From positions 62,001 through 126,000 of the forward strand of contig NZ_ANNK01000144.1 in assembly GCF_000334155.1 (NCBI RefSeq): a stretch of 64,000 nt of DNA, read 5' to 3'. This stretch comes from Halalkalibacterium ligniniphilum. Lineage in GTDB: Bacteria; Bacillota; Bacilli; Bacillales; Bacillaceae_D. The notes under the pieces were generated by a model. That model was not told where the DNA came from and made no database searches. It saw only the letters and a list, made by a program, of their open reading frames with translations. A program made the position numbers and the translations under genes. Below are positions 37,643 through 47,422 of this stretch, piece after piece (position 1 is the first letter of the stretch; the number at the start of each line of letters is the position of its first letter).

Positions 37643-38369
37643 ATGATTCCGTCCTTTCAAATCCGTAAATAAATTCAAAAATTCCCTTATTATACTCAAC
37701 TTCCATAAAGAATCGTTGAATGATCGTTTTCGCTTTTTCCGTTAAAGTGATTTCATCATTTCCGATCTCTTGAACCAGCTCTTGATCGACGAGGAATCTT
37801 TTCACCGTATCAATAAAGCTTAACCGACTGATTGTATTACCACTTTGCTTCTTCGCAGTTTCTTTGATATCATTCATATCTTCCCATTTTTCAATGATTA
37901 AAGACCAATTATAAGAAAATTCTTTTTCGAATTCTTTCAACTCCTTCTCGTCGTGCGACTTCAATTGGTCAATTCTCTCCTGAATAAAATAAACCCATTC
38001 ATCTAAACGAATAAATTGTCTCGTTGGCTCTTGACTCTGATACGTATCATAGAAGCTACCAAAAAGAATAATCGTCGAAAAATACAACAGATAAATATCT
38101 TCGTTTGTAGCACCAGAACGCAAATAATTGCGCTTTATCCAGTCATTGCTCACATGAAAAGGTGAAAGCTTCGTTCTCGGTACTAAAAACATTTGCTCAC
38201 TCGTTAAAACAATGACACAATCCACTTCATAGCTAAACGTATCAAGAAGGGCACGAATTTCATCATCAGCTTTATATTGCTGAACCGCTTCTACGTCTGC
38301 AGCTCCCTCACGTGCTAGCTTTGTATAAAGCTTAAAGGCTTGGATCACTTTAGTCTCAGGAAAGTTCAT
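37626..38369 (-). CDS. jetB: Wadjet JetB (DUF6063-like, kleisin-associated subunit)
   Basis: A 247-residue, mostly helical soluble protein with winged-helix-like ends, starting IQAFKLYTKLAREG and ending FFMEVEYNKGIFEFIYGFE. It resembles the DUF6063 family found between JetA and JetC in one Wadjet type; by analogy with MukE it is a KITE-type partner bridging the SMC arms. The ATG follows GGGAGAAG. It overlaps jetA by 14 bases and jetC by 17, showing tight translational coupling. Confidence 0.8.
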   Translation of the reverse strand: MNFPETKVIQAFKLYTKLAREGAADVEAVQQYKADDEIRALLDTFSYEVDCVIVLTSEQMFLVPRTKLSPFHVSNDWIKRNYLRSGATNEDIYLLYFSTIILFGSFYDTYQSQEPTRQFIRLDEWVYFIQERIDQLKSHDEKELKEFEKEFSYNWSLIIEKWEDMNDIKETAKKQSGNTISRLSFIDTVKRFLVDQELVQEIGNDEITLTEKAKTIIQRFFMEVEYNKGIFEFIYGFERTESYAGDQ

Positions 38370-39870
38370 CCACTTCTCCCTCCAATTCCAAGATCATTTC
38401 TTGAATCGAATACCTCTGTACTTTTTGAATGATCCCTTTTCCTTCTTTTATCGTAAGCGTTCGATCCCCGGTGAGAACGAGAGCATCTCCAAGAAGCGTC
38501 TTCCCTTCCTGTTCATCTACTCTTCCTCGAATGATTGGCGAGCGTTGATGGAGAATTAACCAAAAATCATAGAAATAACGCTGTGCATAGATGGAAGATT
38601 GATCCTTTTCATCAAGGAAATCGATAAAGGCAGAAAGCGCGCCTCCTTTTTCCGCTTTATAGGCCTCTAGGAAAAGCTTCATTAGTTCTTTATATTTTTG
38701 TGAAAGCCACTTGCGGTACTGATCTTCTGCTTGCTCCTCGTTCACTTCAGTAAACCCTTGTTCCACTTTTTCGTCTCGTTCTTCGGTAATGTTTTGCTCA
38801 GCTAAAATGGCTAATGGTGACCATTGTTCATTCTCCTCGACTTTTAAAAAAGGATGGAGAACCCCTTTTAATGCCTCTAATGGAAGAGGACCCGATACGA
38901 TGCGAGAAACTAAATCTTGATCAAAGTTAAAAGACTGAATGCCGGTATAATACAAGGACTCTTGAGCTGTAATAAGGGTTGTGTTTTTTAACGTAACCGT
39001 TTCATCTAGCAAACGAGAATGATCATAATGAACCGCTTCAAGCTCCTGATTAATTTTTAGTACATAGCCATATGTTTTCTTTTCCTTCTGATGGACATCT
39101 TGGGAATAGAGTCGGTCTCTCGTTTCTTTTACAAACTGTCGTAGCTCCTTGAACTCCTCATCTTCTCGCTCAAGTCGCTCATAAATATCCCCAAGAAGCT
39201 GCTTATACCGCTCAAAGGTTTCCTCTGACACAATGCTCCGTTGAATCTCGTGTTTCAGCCTAACCATACGCTCCTGTAATGTCTCCACATCAATTCGCAT
39301 CTCATTTATTTGCCTGAGAGCTCCTTTAAACTCCCCCTTATCCAACTGCTTTCTTAAGATAAGTTGATTAATAGATAGCTGAAACTCACTGTAAAATTCC
39401 TTCGTTGCAAACAGTAACTCAAGTCCATCTTCATCCAACGTATAATACTGAGTGTTCGACTTAACATCAAAGCCGTTTGCCTTTAAAATTGAATATTCAA
39501 TCGATTGTTCTTCCTTTGTTTCCCAATCATAATAGAGATAGCTTCGTTTCTTACCATGTGTCGGACGAAAGGTTTGGATGATTGTCCTTGCAAGTTCTTC
39601 ATATTTTTCTTCTGGTAAAAGATATCGTTTTTCTGAAATGTTTTTTAGAAATTCAGCCAATTGGCCTACACCTGTCTTCGATTGGCGCATGAGCTTTTTC
39701 TCAAAAAAGAACAATAATGTCAGCAGACCAAGCCCTTTCATATCGATACTCGTACCGTCTAGATCTTGGTCACGCTTTCTCGTTAAATCATATAATGGAT
39801 CAAAAAGAGCAAGCCTCCTCATCCTCTCTCTGTATCCACTTGTCAGCTCATTTATATCAGGACTTTCCAA
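38356..39870 (-). CDS. jetA: Wadjet JetA (kleisin-like subunit)
   Basis: About 504 residues from the TTG at 39870, which sits seven bases after GGAGGG; an earlier TTG at 39885 overlaps that site. The N-terminal helical domain (RLALFDPLYDLTRKRDQDLDG) is followed by FRPTHGKKRSYLYYD, a central coiled coil (residues 195-270) and a C-terminal domain ending EMILELEGEVDELS. Position and size fit the MukF/kleisin-like JetA subunit linking JetB and JetC. Confidence 0.8.
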   Translation of the reverse strand: MESPDINELTSGYRERMRRLALFDPLYDLTRKRDQDLDGTSIDMKGLGLLTLLFFFEKKLMRQSKTGVGQLAEFLKNISEKRYLLPEEKYEELARTIIQTFRPTHGKKRSYLYYDWETKEEQSIEYSILKANGFDVKSNTQYYTLDEDGLELLFATKEFYSEFQLSINQLILRKQLDKGEFKGALRQINEMRIDVETLQERMVRLKHEIQRSIVSEETFERYKQLLGDIYERLEREDEEFKELRQFVKETRDRLYSQDVHQKEKKTYGYVLKINQELEAVHYDHSRLLDETVTLKNTTLITAQESLYYTGIQSFNFDQDLVSRIVSGPLPLEALKGVLHPFLKVEENEQWSPLAILAEQNITEERDEKVEQGFTEVNEEQAEDQYRKWLSQKYKELMKLFLEAYKAEKGGALSAFIDFLDEKDQSSIYAQRYFYDFWLILHQRSPIIRGRVDEQEGKTLLGDALVLTGDRTLTIKEGKGIIQKVQRYSIQEMILELEGEVDELS

Positions 39871-40880
39871 TCGGACTCCCTCCAAATCTTCTGTAATTCT
39901 TTCGTCTGTAATATTTCTTGAGGATAATACTTGCCTTCAGCCAATTGTTTATTAATCTTATCCTGCTCCTCAGGGAGAAAGAAGCTTAGAAACGAGTTTT
40001 GCGCTTCGATGCTCTCTTTCTGATACTCTTTTCCTTTAGCAGACGTTTTCTTTAAACAAGCACGATAGAAAGGTAATGCCAGCTTTGCTGGCTGTCTCTT
40101 CGTTAAAGCATACCAAATCAACAAGCCTTCTCGATCAATGTCACCAAAATAAAAAAACTGATGTGATCCATCGATTGGGTATTGAATTGAAAACTGCTCA
40201 ATGCTTTTTATCACTGATTTTCCTTTTCCATAGATAAGGGTCGAAAACTCTGTTTCGGGTAAAGCTGGTAGCAAACCTTGATAAGTTGTCTTATTTTCAA
40301 CAATTAGATGGAACTGAGTGTTTTTATGAATATTTATCGGATTTATCGCAAACATGAGGGGATCAGAAACAGGAATAATACGAAGCTTATTAAAGACGCC
40401 AATTCGCTCAAGTAGCTCCTTACCACCTTTTTCAGCTAACCATTTTTCATCTCCAACTAACTCAAAGCTTCTTTCAGGTGCAGGAGCTTGTTCAGCTGGA
40501 AAAGAATTATTCTTTATGTATTCATCCACTTTTTGTATATAAGGTAGGTCATCTTGCCAAATCGAAGGAACTTTGCGGTAATAGTCATCAAGATTTATAG
40601 AAGGATGAAAAACATTTCGATAGCGCTGAATCTCTCTATGATGATCAACTGCAAGCAAACCCTTATCAATGCGATACTGTAAAGCAAGGGACGGGGCTCT
40701 AACTGTACGTCCTTTTGACTTCACCATCACTAATACCTCTTCTGATTCTAAGGATAATATCGTATTCGAAAACTCTTCATATGTATTGATGTAAGGTTTT
40801 AATAGTTTTTCAAGGTCGGTTAACGTAATGGTTTTTTTAGGATAAGTGGTTAATAACTCTTTCATAAACGCGCCTGTCAC
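39852..40880 (-). CDS. jetD: Wadjet JetD (Toprim-like nuclease subunit, DUF2220-like)
   Basis: A 342-residue protein whose C-terminal half has Toprim-type motifs: LIVENKTTYQG with the acidic residue near residue 194 and FYFGDIDREGLLIWYAL near residue 246. JetD is the nuclease that cuts the circular DNA caught by the JetABC motor. The start is GTG at 40880, overlapping GGGGAG, or ATG at 40865. It is the first gene here (order D-A-B-C) and overlaps jetA; this order and the jetB type suggest Wadjet type III rather than the classical type I. Confidence 0.82.
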   Translation of the reverse strand: MTGAFMKELLTTYPKKTITLTDLEKLLKPYINTYEEFSNTILSLESEEVLVMVKSKGRTVRAPSLALQYRIDKGLLAVDHHREIQRYRNVFHPSINLDDYYRKVPSIWQDDLPYIQKVDEYIKNNSFPAEQAPAPERSFELVGDEKWLAEKGGKELLERIGVFNKLRIIPVSDPLMFAINPINIHKNTQFHLIVENKTTYQGLLPALPETEFSTLIYGKGKSVIKSIEQFSIQYPIDGSHQFFYFGDIDREGLLIWYALTKRQPAKLALPFYRACLKKTSAKGKEYQKESIEAQNSFLSFFLPEEQDKINKQLAEGKYYPQEILQTKELQKIWRESDWKVLI

Positions 40881-40950
40881 TCCCCGAAATTTGTTCGTTT
40901 TTGTCGAAAGGCAGATAAAATCAGTGAGTTTCTAGCTATGATGTTTTAGA

Positions 40951-40992
40951 TTAAAAAAGCCTAGTTCCTTTGTGAAAAATGGGCTTTTTAAT
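40951..40992 (-). terminator. Hairpin between the ABC operon and Wadjet
   Basis: TTAAAAAAGCC pairs with GGCTTTTTAA. It lies upstream of jetD and would end transcription coming from the FtsX-type permease gene. Confidence 0.55.
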
Positions 40993-41097
40993 CCTTATTT
41001 TATCATTAAACGGTTGGGGAGGAACAGCGTTTACAAAAGAGAGATTGTGTCAACCATGTGTGGGAGGAATATTTCTCCAATGATAGTTGATGCATAG

Positions 41098-41262
41098 CAT
41101 TCGCTTCGGAAACATACTTCGCTTTCCGCGGGCGGCTGGTGAGAATCCTCGTGCTTACGCATTGTGGAGGCTCACCCTTGCCTTTGATCCCGGAGGAGTC
41201 TACAGCTATTTCCGCCACTAAGGTTGTGCTTGTTCGCATTTTCAATCATACACGTAGTTATG
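41098..41262. repeat. Bacillaceae intergenic repeat
   Basis: A GC-rich block with ACTTCGCTTTCCGCGGGCGG, CTCGTGCTTACGCA and GGAGTCTACAGC, features of a dispersed intergenic repeat seen in many Bacillaceae genomes. The 79-codon frame covering it is not a gene. No second copy was found in this window. Confidence 0.6.
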
Positions 41263-41296
41263 TCCCAGCCTCAAAATATTTTGTATCAGCTTTTAG

Positions 41297-43771
41297 TTAT
41301 TTATTATCCTGTGTAAGTTCAATGGTGATTTTCCTAGAAGCAATTGTTCCTCCAAAGGGGATAAACACAATGAATGACAATACGATTATAATGATGATTA
41401 ACAGCAATACTAAATGGGGATTAAATAAAACCGAACTTGAATCTATTAGACCTAGTGTATATGTTAATATAGTTCCATTTGCAAAGCCGAGGATTATACC
41501 TAGTGAGACATACAATAAAACTTGTGTGAGTATAACCTTAACGATCCCCTTCTTATCTAGTGAAATTGTTCTTAGGATCGCAAACTCTTTTCTTTTTGAA
41601 TGAATATTATTGATAAGTGTATTAAATACTCCTAATAAAACACTAATCAGCATAATGATGATTGTTACAATAAATATAGCCCATCTTTGTAACAACATTT
41701 CATTTGCTTGTTCTAAGGACTTTTCCAAGCTATTAACCTGTACTTCAGGATAAATACTCTTTATATTCTCTAACTCTTGAATTGCGAACTGTTCATCGTT
41801 AGTGGTTATAAAAGCGCGTTCAAATGATATTTGTTCCTCTTTAAAAGCAGAGCTTCTCCAATCAATAATCCCTTCTCGACCAAAAAGGTGGTTCGGAAAT
41901 TCTTCAATTATTGATGAAACGGTAAGAGTTCCAGCTGTATCACTATCGATTACATCATCTATAATTAAAGATACACTGAGTTTGTCACCGATCTCAATGT
42001 TATTTCTCGCTGCAAAGTCATTTGTTATAATAATTTGCTCTGGGGAAGTATAAGAAATATCAGGTAGTAAACCTTGTTCCTGCATTTGGGTTATATCCAC
42101 TAACGCATAATCAATATAAGTTGAATTATTTATGACACCTAAATTCGCTATGCTTTGCGTGCTGACTCCCTCAATGGACGGATACTCTTCTATGATTTGA
42201 CGAAATTCAAAACTGTTGATAGTAGAGTTATCATTAGCTCGGCTTGTGATTACAATATTCGTTGGATATTGGTTTTTAAGGTATTCTTGTTCATTAATTT
42301 GTATAGTACTAAATAAACTTGAACCGAATATAACAATCATGAGCAATGTACTGATGATCACAATAACAAACGTGTTCTTTTGCACTTGTGGAATAAGGTT
42401 TTTAACTGCTATAAAAGACGTTTTACCAAACACCTTTTTCATTACAGGCAACAAAAGATGTAACAATTTAGACAGGTACACTTGAAATAGTATAAATATA
42501 GAGGCAACCAACATAAATGCACCTAATAGTAACGAAATATCAATAGAATTAAAATATCCTATTAATATAAGCAAAACACTAAATAAAATTAATGTATATC
42601 CTATTATTGTTTTTTGTTTAACTCCTTTAATATTGCCTTTTTCGTTTTCTTGAATAATTTTTATAGGTAAAGCCTTACTTCCCCTATATGATGGAAAAAT
42701 CATGAAAAGTTGTATGACCACCATGCTAATCAGCGTATATAAAACAGCTAGTGAATAATTAAACCCTAAATCGTTTATAGGATATGAAAATAGTACACTT
42801 ATCCGGTTCTTTAAAATTTCATGACTAAACAAAGCAAGTAAAAACCCTAGAATAGAACCGCATATATTAATTAAGCTGCTTTGGAACAGAATAATTGTAA
42901 ACATTTGTCCCTTGGTAGCGCCCATTGAACGCATAATTGCTAATTGATTTCTGTATTTGTACAAGAACATTTCAAAGTTTGAAATGATAAATAAAGAAGC
43001 TATGATTAGAATAAGAATTGATAAAACAATCATAAATTGATTTAGCATTGAAAGGTTAGATACTAAAAATTCATCTTCAGCTGCTACATCAATTCTCAAA
43101 TCTGTATCTAATTGACGTATCTCATTTGCTAAAGCATAAACATCAGATTCAGGTTGTGCTTTAATTAATAAATAAGTGGCTTCATTATAAACTCCTCTAG
43201 TATCAAAGATAATTTCTTTCAATGAATTCCTAGATAAAATGATATTATCGGTTGTTAGTCCAGCTTCTTCTAAATTAGAAATTACCTCTTTTACTACAAA
43301 GCTCCTTCCTTCTATCGAAACAGTATCCCCTATAGAAACATTTAACGATTCGGCCAATGACTGATTTAAGATTACCTCGCTATTATCGATATCTTCTTCG
43401 AAATGGTAACGACTTTTTACTAATGAATCATTCTCTGCACCAACAGTGTATACGGTAGCCCCTAGTTGATCTATATATTGGTTCGAAATTATAACACTTG
43501 AATACTCGGATACACCAGTAAGGGAACTAATTTCATTTATAAAATCTTGGTCTATCACTTTTTCTTCATGAAGATTATAGCCAACAGACAAATCCATATT
43601 CCCGTATAGCTGCTGAATCTCTTGAACAAGTGATTCTTTGGCATTCGAAGAAAAGACAACCATTGTTATTATCAAAGAAACTGATAACATAATGCTTATT
43701 ATGGATGAAAGAGCAATAAACCTATTAGCTTGAAAAAATCGGAGTGCTAATCCTTTTATTGACTTAATCAT
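41297..43771 (-). CDS. ABC transporter permease, FtsX/MacB type, with two FtsX units
   Basis: An 824-residue membrane protein: one N-terminal segment, a large extracellular domain (residues 45-240), three segments, a further pair near residues 390-440, another segment at 465, a second extracellular domain and three C-terminal segments, i.e. two FtsX-type modules. ILNQSLAESLNVSIGDTVSIEG and ITNDFAARNNIEIGDKLSVS are the matching MacB-like periplasmic motifs. Such proteins work with the paired ATPase in lipoprotein, toxin or antimicrobial-peptide handling, often as mechanotransducers. It overlaps the ATPase gene by eight bases. Confidence 0.88.
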   Translation of the reverse strand: MIKSIKGLALRFFQANRFIALSSIISIMLSVSLIITMVVFSSNAKESLVQEIQQLYGNMDLSVGYNLHEEKVIDQDFINEISSLTGVSEYSSVIISNQYIDQLGATVYTVGAENDSLVKSRYHFEEDIDNSEVILNQSLAESLNVSIGDTVSIEGRSFVVKEVISNLEEAGLTTDNIILSRNSLKEIIFDTRGVYNEATYLLIKAQPESDVYALANEIRQLDTDLRIDVAAEDEFLVSNLSMLNQFMIVLSILILIIASLFIISNFEMFLYKYRNQLAIMRSMGATKGQMFTIILFQSSLINICGSILGFLLALFSHEILKNRISVLFSYPINDLGFNYSLAVLYTLISMVVIQLFMIFPSYRGSKALPIKIIQENEKGNIKGVKQKTIIGYTLILFSVLLILIGYFNSIDISLLLGAFMLVASIFILFQVYLSKLLHLLLPVMKKVFGKTSFIAVKNLIPQVQKNTFVIVIISTLLMIVIFGSSLFSTIQINEQEYLKNQYPTNIVITSRANDNSTINSFEFRQIIEEYPSIEGVSTQSIANLGVINNSTYIDYALVDITQMQEQGLLPDISYTSPEQIIITNDFAARNNIEIGDKLSVSLIIDDVIDSDTAGTLTVSSIIEEFPNHLFGREGIIDWRSSAFKEEQISFERAFITTNDEQFAIQELENIKSIYPEVQVNSLEKSLEQANEMLLQRWAIFIVTIIIMLISVLLGVFNTLINNIHSKRKEFAILRTISLDKKGIVKVILTQVLLYVSLGIILGFANGTILTYTLGLIDSSSVLFNPHLVLLLIIIIIVLSFIVFIPFGGTIASRKITIELTQDNK

Positions 43772-44606
43772 GAGGCTTCACCAAAATGCGTCTGAACTTT
43801 TTTAAAATTTCATCCATACTCTTTGGACCCTTGGTTTCTTCATAGGTATCAACAATTTGGCCGTCATGGAAGAAAAAGACACGATCAGCATAGGTGGCCA
43901 CATAAGGATCATGTGTAACCATGATTATGCTTTGATTGAATTTTTCTTTCATGCTAACTAGTACATTTAAAATATCTGTGGATGTATTAAAATCAAGATT
44001 ACCTGTCAATTCATCAGCTAATACAATCGGCGGTGAAGTGATTAATGCCCTTCCGATTGCAACACGTTGTTGCTGACCTCCTGAAAGTTGTATGGGTCTA
44101 TGGGTTTTCCATTTTGAGAGACCGACAATCTCAACGATTTCACTAACCTTTTGGTTTATTTGTGATTCATTCACGCCTTTTAAAATCAATGGCAATGCGA
44201 TATTTTCTTCAACTGTTAAGTCTTTTAATAAATTAAAAGATTGAAATATAAAGCCTATATTGTCGCGGCGGTAATATGTGGCTTGGGGTTCACTAAACAT
44301 ACTATCAGAAGACTGACCATCCAGTATTACTTCCCCACTACTTGGTTGATCCATCGCTCCCAATATGTTCAGTAAGGTGCTTTTACCAGAACCACTAGTT
44401 CCCATAATTGCAAGTAGCTCACCTTTATATAAATTAAAGGATACGTTTTTTAGAGCTTTAACTCCTTCTCCTGCACCTGGATAAGTCTTGCTGAGGGATT
44501 TAACCTGTAATAACGCATCTTTTTGATTTGTTTTGTTAATCTCAACCAACTCCCATTGTTTGTTTTTCCTCTTGATACCATTTGGCTTGGGATTTATACA
44601 TTTCAT
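43764..44606 (-). CDS. ABC transporter ATPase, MacB/LolD type
   Basis: About 260-280 residues with Walker A GTSGSGKSTLLN, the FQSFNLLKDLTVEENIALPL Q-loop region, signature LSGGQQQRVAIGRA, Walker B IVLADELTGNLD and H-loop MVTHDP: the full set for the LolD/MacB branch. The first in-frame ATG (44606) lies within the preceding pseudogene frame; a start near 44549 is also possible. It partners the FtsX-type permease that overlaps its end. Confidence 0.88.
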   Translation of the reverse strand: MKCINPKPNGIKRKNKQWELVEINKTNQKDALLQVKSLSKTYPGAGEGVKALKNVSFNLYKGELLAIMGTSGSGKSTLLNILGAMDQPSSGEVILDGQSSDSMFSEPQATYYRRDNIGFIFQSFNLLKDLTVEENIALPLILKGVNESQINQKVSEIVEIVGLSKWKTHRPIQLSGGQQQRVAIGRALITSPPIVLADELTGNLDFNTSTDILNVLVSMKEKFNQSIIMVTHDPYVATYADRVFFFHDGQIVDTYEETKGPKSMDEILKKFRRILVKPHD

Positions 44607-45215
44607 AATAAATGCCCTTTTTACTCATAAGTTCATTAAAATGACCTTCCTCTACTATCTCTCCATTTTCCATTACAATAATCCGATCAGAAAATCGGGT
44701 AGGGCCAATACGATGTGATATAGTTATTGAAGTTATATTTTTAGACAGTGCATGAAAAATTTCAAAAATCTTCATCTCTGTTATGGGATCTAATGCTGCG
44801 GTAGGTTCATCTAAAAGAATAAGATCTGAGTCTTTCAAAAATCCCCTAGCTATTGCAATTCGTTGCCATTCTCCTCCAGATAATTCTGTGCCATCTGGCA
44901 TTTCTTTAGTTAAATAAGTATCTAAGTTATTCATATAGTTTTTTACTTTTTCTTCTAAACCTACTTGGTTCAAGATATTAAATAATGCTTTGCTCCTTTA
45001 TTTATTTCGTATAACCCTAACAAACAATTTGCAAGAGTCGTTTTCCCAGAGCCGTTAGCACCAACAATAGAAATATTTTCTCCCCCTTTTTATAGAAAGT
45101 GTTACGTTTTTCAAAACCTCCATATTAGATTTGGTATATTAAAACGTTGCATTCTCAATAGAGAGATCATCAATATTATCAATTTCTATTGTATCATTTC
45201 ACTTCCTTTTTTTTT
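44542..45215 (-). pseudogene. Broken ABC exporter nucleotide-binding domain
   Basis: The C-terminal 143 codons (from TTG 44973) hold a complete signature ELSGGEWQRIAIARG, Walker B LILLDEPTAALD and H-loop ISHRIGP. Upstream, in different frames, are NVTLSIKRG and the Walker A segment ISIVGANGSGKTTLANCLLG. Several frameshifts, an in-frame stop, and loss of the region between Walker A and the signature make it non-functional. The type is a peptide/lantibiotic-style exporter whose membrane half is gone. Minus-strand remnants extend to about 45215; the rest to 45388 has no gene. Confidence 0.75.
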
Positions 45216-45315
45216 ACTTCATAGTTCAGAATTTTCAGTGAAGCATTATTGTATATTGCTGTTCAAATATGTTTCCTAGATTACCACCTATAGAAGCAAA
45301 GTAAGCGTCAGTAAA

Positions 45316-45363
45316 AATAAAAAGCTAGAAACGAGGATAGTTTATGATCTTCGTTTCTAGCCT
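45316..45363 (-). terminator. Terminator of TAXI-TRAP operon 1
   Basis: GCTAGAAACGA and TCGTTTCTAGC form a stem followed on the minus strand by TTTTTATTTTT. Confidence 0.85.
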
Positions 45364-45388
45364 TGCAATATTCAATAGCTTCCTTTCA

Positions 45389-47422
45389 TTAAATAGAGCT
45401 TTCAATATTTACTGACGAATCATTTTCTTTTTTAGCTTTCATGTAGTTCAATGCATAGATGACAATGATAATCCCAATCCCAATAAAGTTCGTAATCATT
45501 TCTGGAATAATGGCTATGATAGAAGCCGCTCCAAGTATGATTCGATTGATGACACCCAAGTTGGTCTTAATATATCCTTCTACTGCAGCGCTAATGGCGA
45601 TAACCGCAATTGTCGAAGTAATTAAAACTAGCACAATATCTGAGACAGATGCAAAGGCGAATTCTGTTGCATTAGCTGGTAGTCCAGTCGCATCAATTAA
45701 CAGCATAGCGTGATCATAGACAAATATGAATGGAACAAGGAACCCTGCTACAGATAATCTGATTGAGATAATACTTGTTCGCATTGGGTCTCCTCCCGCC
45801 AGTCCAGAGGCTGCAAAGGAAGCTAGGGCTACAGGTGGCGTAATGTTGGCGAAGATGCCAAAGTAGAATACAAATAAGTGTGCTACGAGAATGGGTACAT
45901 CAAACATCGCTAAAGCTGGAGCTGCCATTATCGCTGTAATAATGTAAGCAGGAATTGAAGGCAAGCCCATTCCTAATACTAATGAAGCAAACATCGTTAA
46001 GATTAACGTTAAGAGTAATGAACCTTGACCAAGACTAGTAATCGCTGAAGTTAAGGTAGCGCCGAAACCTGTTAAGTTGACGACACCAATGACAATACCA
46101 ACAACACCACAAGCAATAATCGTTGATAGAGATTGTCTTGTTCCAGTCTCTAGTGCTTTAATAATATCTTTTGGATACATTCTTGTATGTTTTCTCATCC
46201 AAGATACAATAATCGTTACTAAAATGGTATAGAAAGCAGCATATGAAACAGGTACGCCAGCAAAAAGCATAACGATTAAACTAATAAGTGGAATTATTAA
46301 ATGCCAGCCTTGCTTCATTACTTTTTTCACTTCCGGAAGATCCGCTTTAGGTAATCCTCTTAAATTAGAACGACCTGCACGATAATGCACTTGCATAATA
46401 CTCGTTATAAAGAAGAGAAAGGCTGGAATAATGGCTGAAAGTGCGATTGTTCCATAGGAAATACCCGTCGTTTCCGCCATAATGAAGGCACTGGCTCCCA
46501 TAATCGGTGGTAGTATCTGTCCACCAATCGATGAACTCGCTTCAACAGCACCTGAGAAGTTTTTGTCGTACCCTATTTTTTTCATGAGCGGGATGGTAAA
46601 AGCACCTGTACTAACAACATTTCCAACAGCTGTACCATTAACAGAACCCATAAAGGCACTTGAAAGTACAGCAACCTTTGCTGGTCCACCTTGTTTATGG
46701 CCAGCTAAAGCAAGCGCTAAATCATTAAAAAATTTCCCCATTCCTGATTTTGCGAGGAATGCTCCAAACAAAATGAATAGGAAAATAAATTGCACGGAGG
46801 CACCAATTGCTGTTGAAAATAACCCTTCCGTTTTTGTAAACATTTGACCAAAAATATCAGCTAAATCAAATGGTCTAGTTAGAAGCATTCTAGGGAGCCA
46901 TTCTTGATGACTAAAGAAAGGGTACATTAGGAATAAAAATGCTAGTATTGGCAAAATCCAACCGGTTACCCGTCGCGCTGCTTCAAAGACTAAAATCACA
47001 GTTAGAATGGCTACTAGCACATCGGTTGTACTAGCAATCCCACCGCGTGTTGTCACAATATCTTGATACACATAATATAAGTAGACAAAAGAGCCAATGC
47101 TTAGTGCAAATAAAATCCAATCATAGAATGGCACCTTTGTACGGTTCTGCTTTTTAAAAGTCGGATAAAGTAAGAACACCAATGCCATCGCAAATGTTAA
47201 ATGAAAACTACGTTGTAAAAGAGTTGGAAGTGGATTAAATGTAATATAAAAGTGGAATAGTGCATAGCCGATAGTTAACAGGCTAAAAAACCATACAAGT
47301 CCTTTGTTCCCCCATCTTCGTGTATTTGAATCGGTATCATATTTTTCCAGTACTTTTTGAACCTGTTCATCTGGAATTTCAGCATCGGTAATGGCTGCCG
47401 GCTTTAGTTTTTCACTTTTCAA
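45389..47422 (-). CDS. TRAP transporter permease, fused small and large subunits (TAXI type)
   Basis: A protein of about 677 residues with some 16-18 membrane segments: a DctQ-like N-terminal part followed by a DctM-like part. Blocks such as GGPAKVAVLSSAFMGSVNG, ASSSIGGQILPPIMGASAF, GLPSIPAYIITAIMAAPAL and ITPPVALASFAASGLAGGDP are typical. It imports organic acids with a sodium or proton gradient. The TTG at 47422 behind AAGGGGGG overlaps the DUF1850 gene by four bases and is preferred to 47449. Last gene of the operon. Confidence 0.9.
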   Translation of the reverse strand: MKSEKLKPAAITDAEIPDEQVQKVLEKYDTDSNTRRWGNKGLVWFFSLLTIGYALFHFYITFNPLPTLLQRSFHLTFAMALVFLLYPTFKKQNRTKVPFYDWILFALSIGSFVYLYYVYQDIVTTRGGIASTTDVLVAILTVILVFEAARRVTGWILPILAFLFLMYPFFSHQEWLPRMLLTRPFDLADIFGQMFTKTEGLFSTAIGASVQFIFLFILFGAFLAKSGMGKFFNDLALALAGHKQGGPAKVAVLSSAFMGSVNGTAVGNVVSTGAFTIPLMKKIGYDKNFSGAVEASSSIGGQILPPIMGASAFIMAETTGISYGTIALSAIIPAFLFFITSIMQVHYRAGRSNLRGLPKADLPEVKKVMKQGWHLIIPLISLIVMLFAGVPVSYAAFYTILVTIIVSWMRKHTRMYPKDIIKALETGTRQSLSTIIACGVVGIVIGVVNLTGFGATLTSAITSLGQGSLLLTLILTMFASLVLGMGLPSIPAYIITAIMAAPALAMFDVPILVAHLFVFYFGIFANITPPVALASFAASGLAGGDPMRTSIISIRLSVAGFLVPFIFVYDHAMLLIDATGLPANATEFAFASVSDIVLVLITSTIAVIAISAAVEGYIKTNLGVINRIILGAASIIAIIPEMITNFIGIGIIIVIYALNYMKAKKENDSSVNIESSI

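Noticed and set aside
41006-41245. 79-codon minus-strand frame upstream of jetD
   Set aside because: It lies almost wholly in the dispersed Bacillaceae intergenic repeat.
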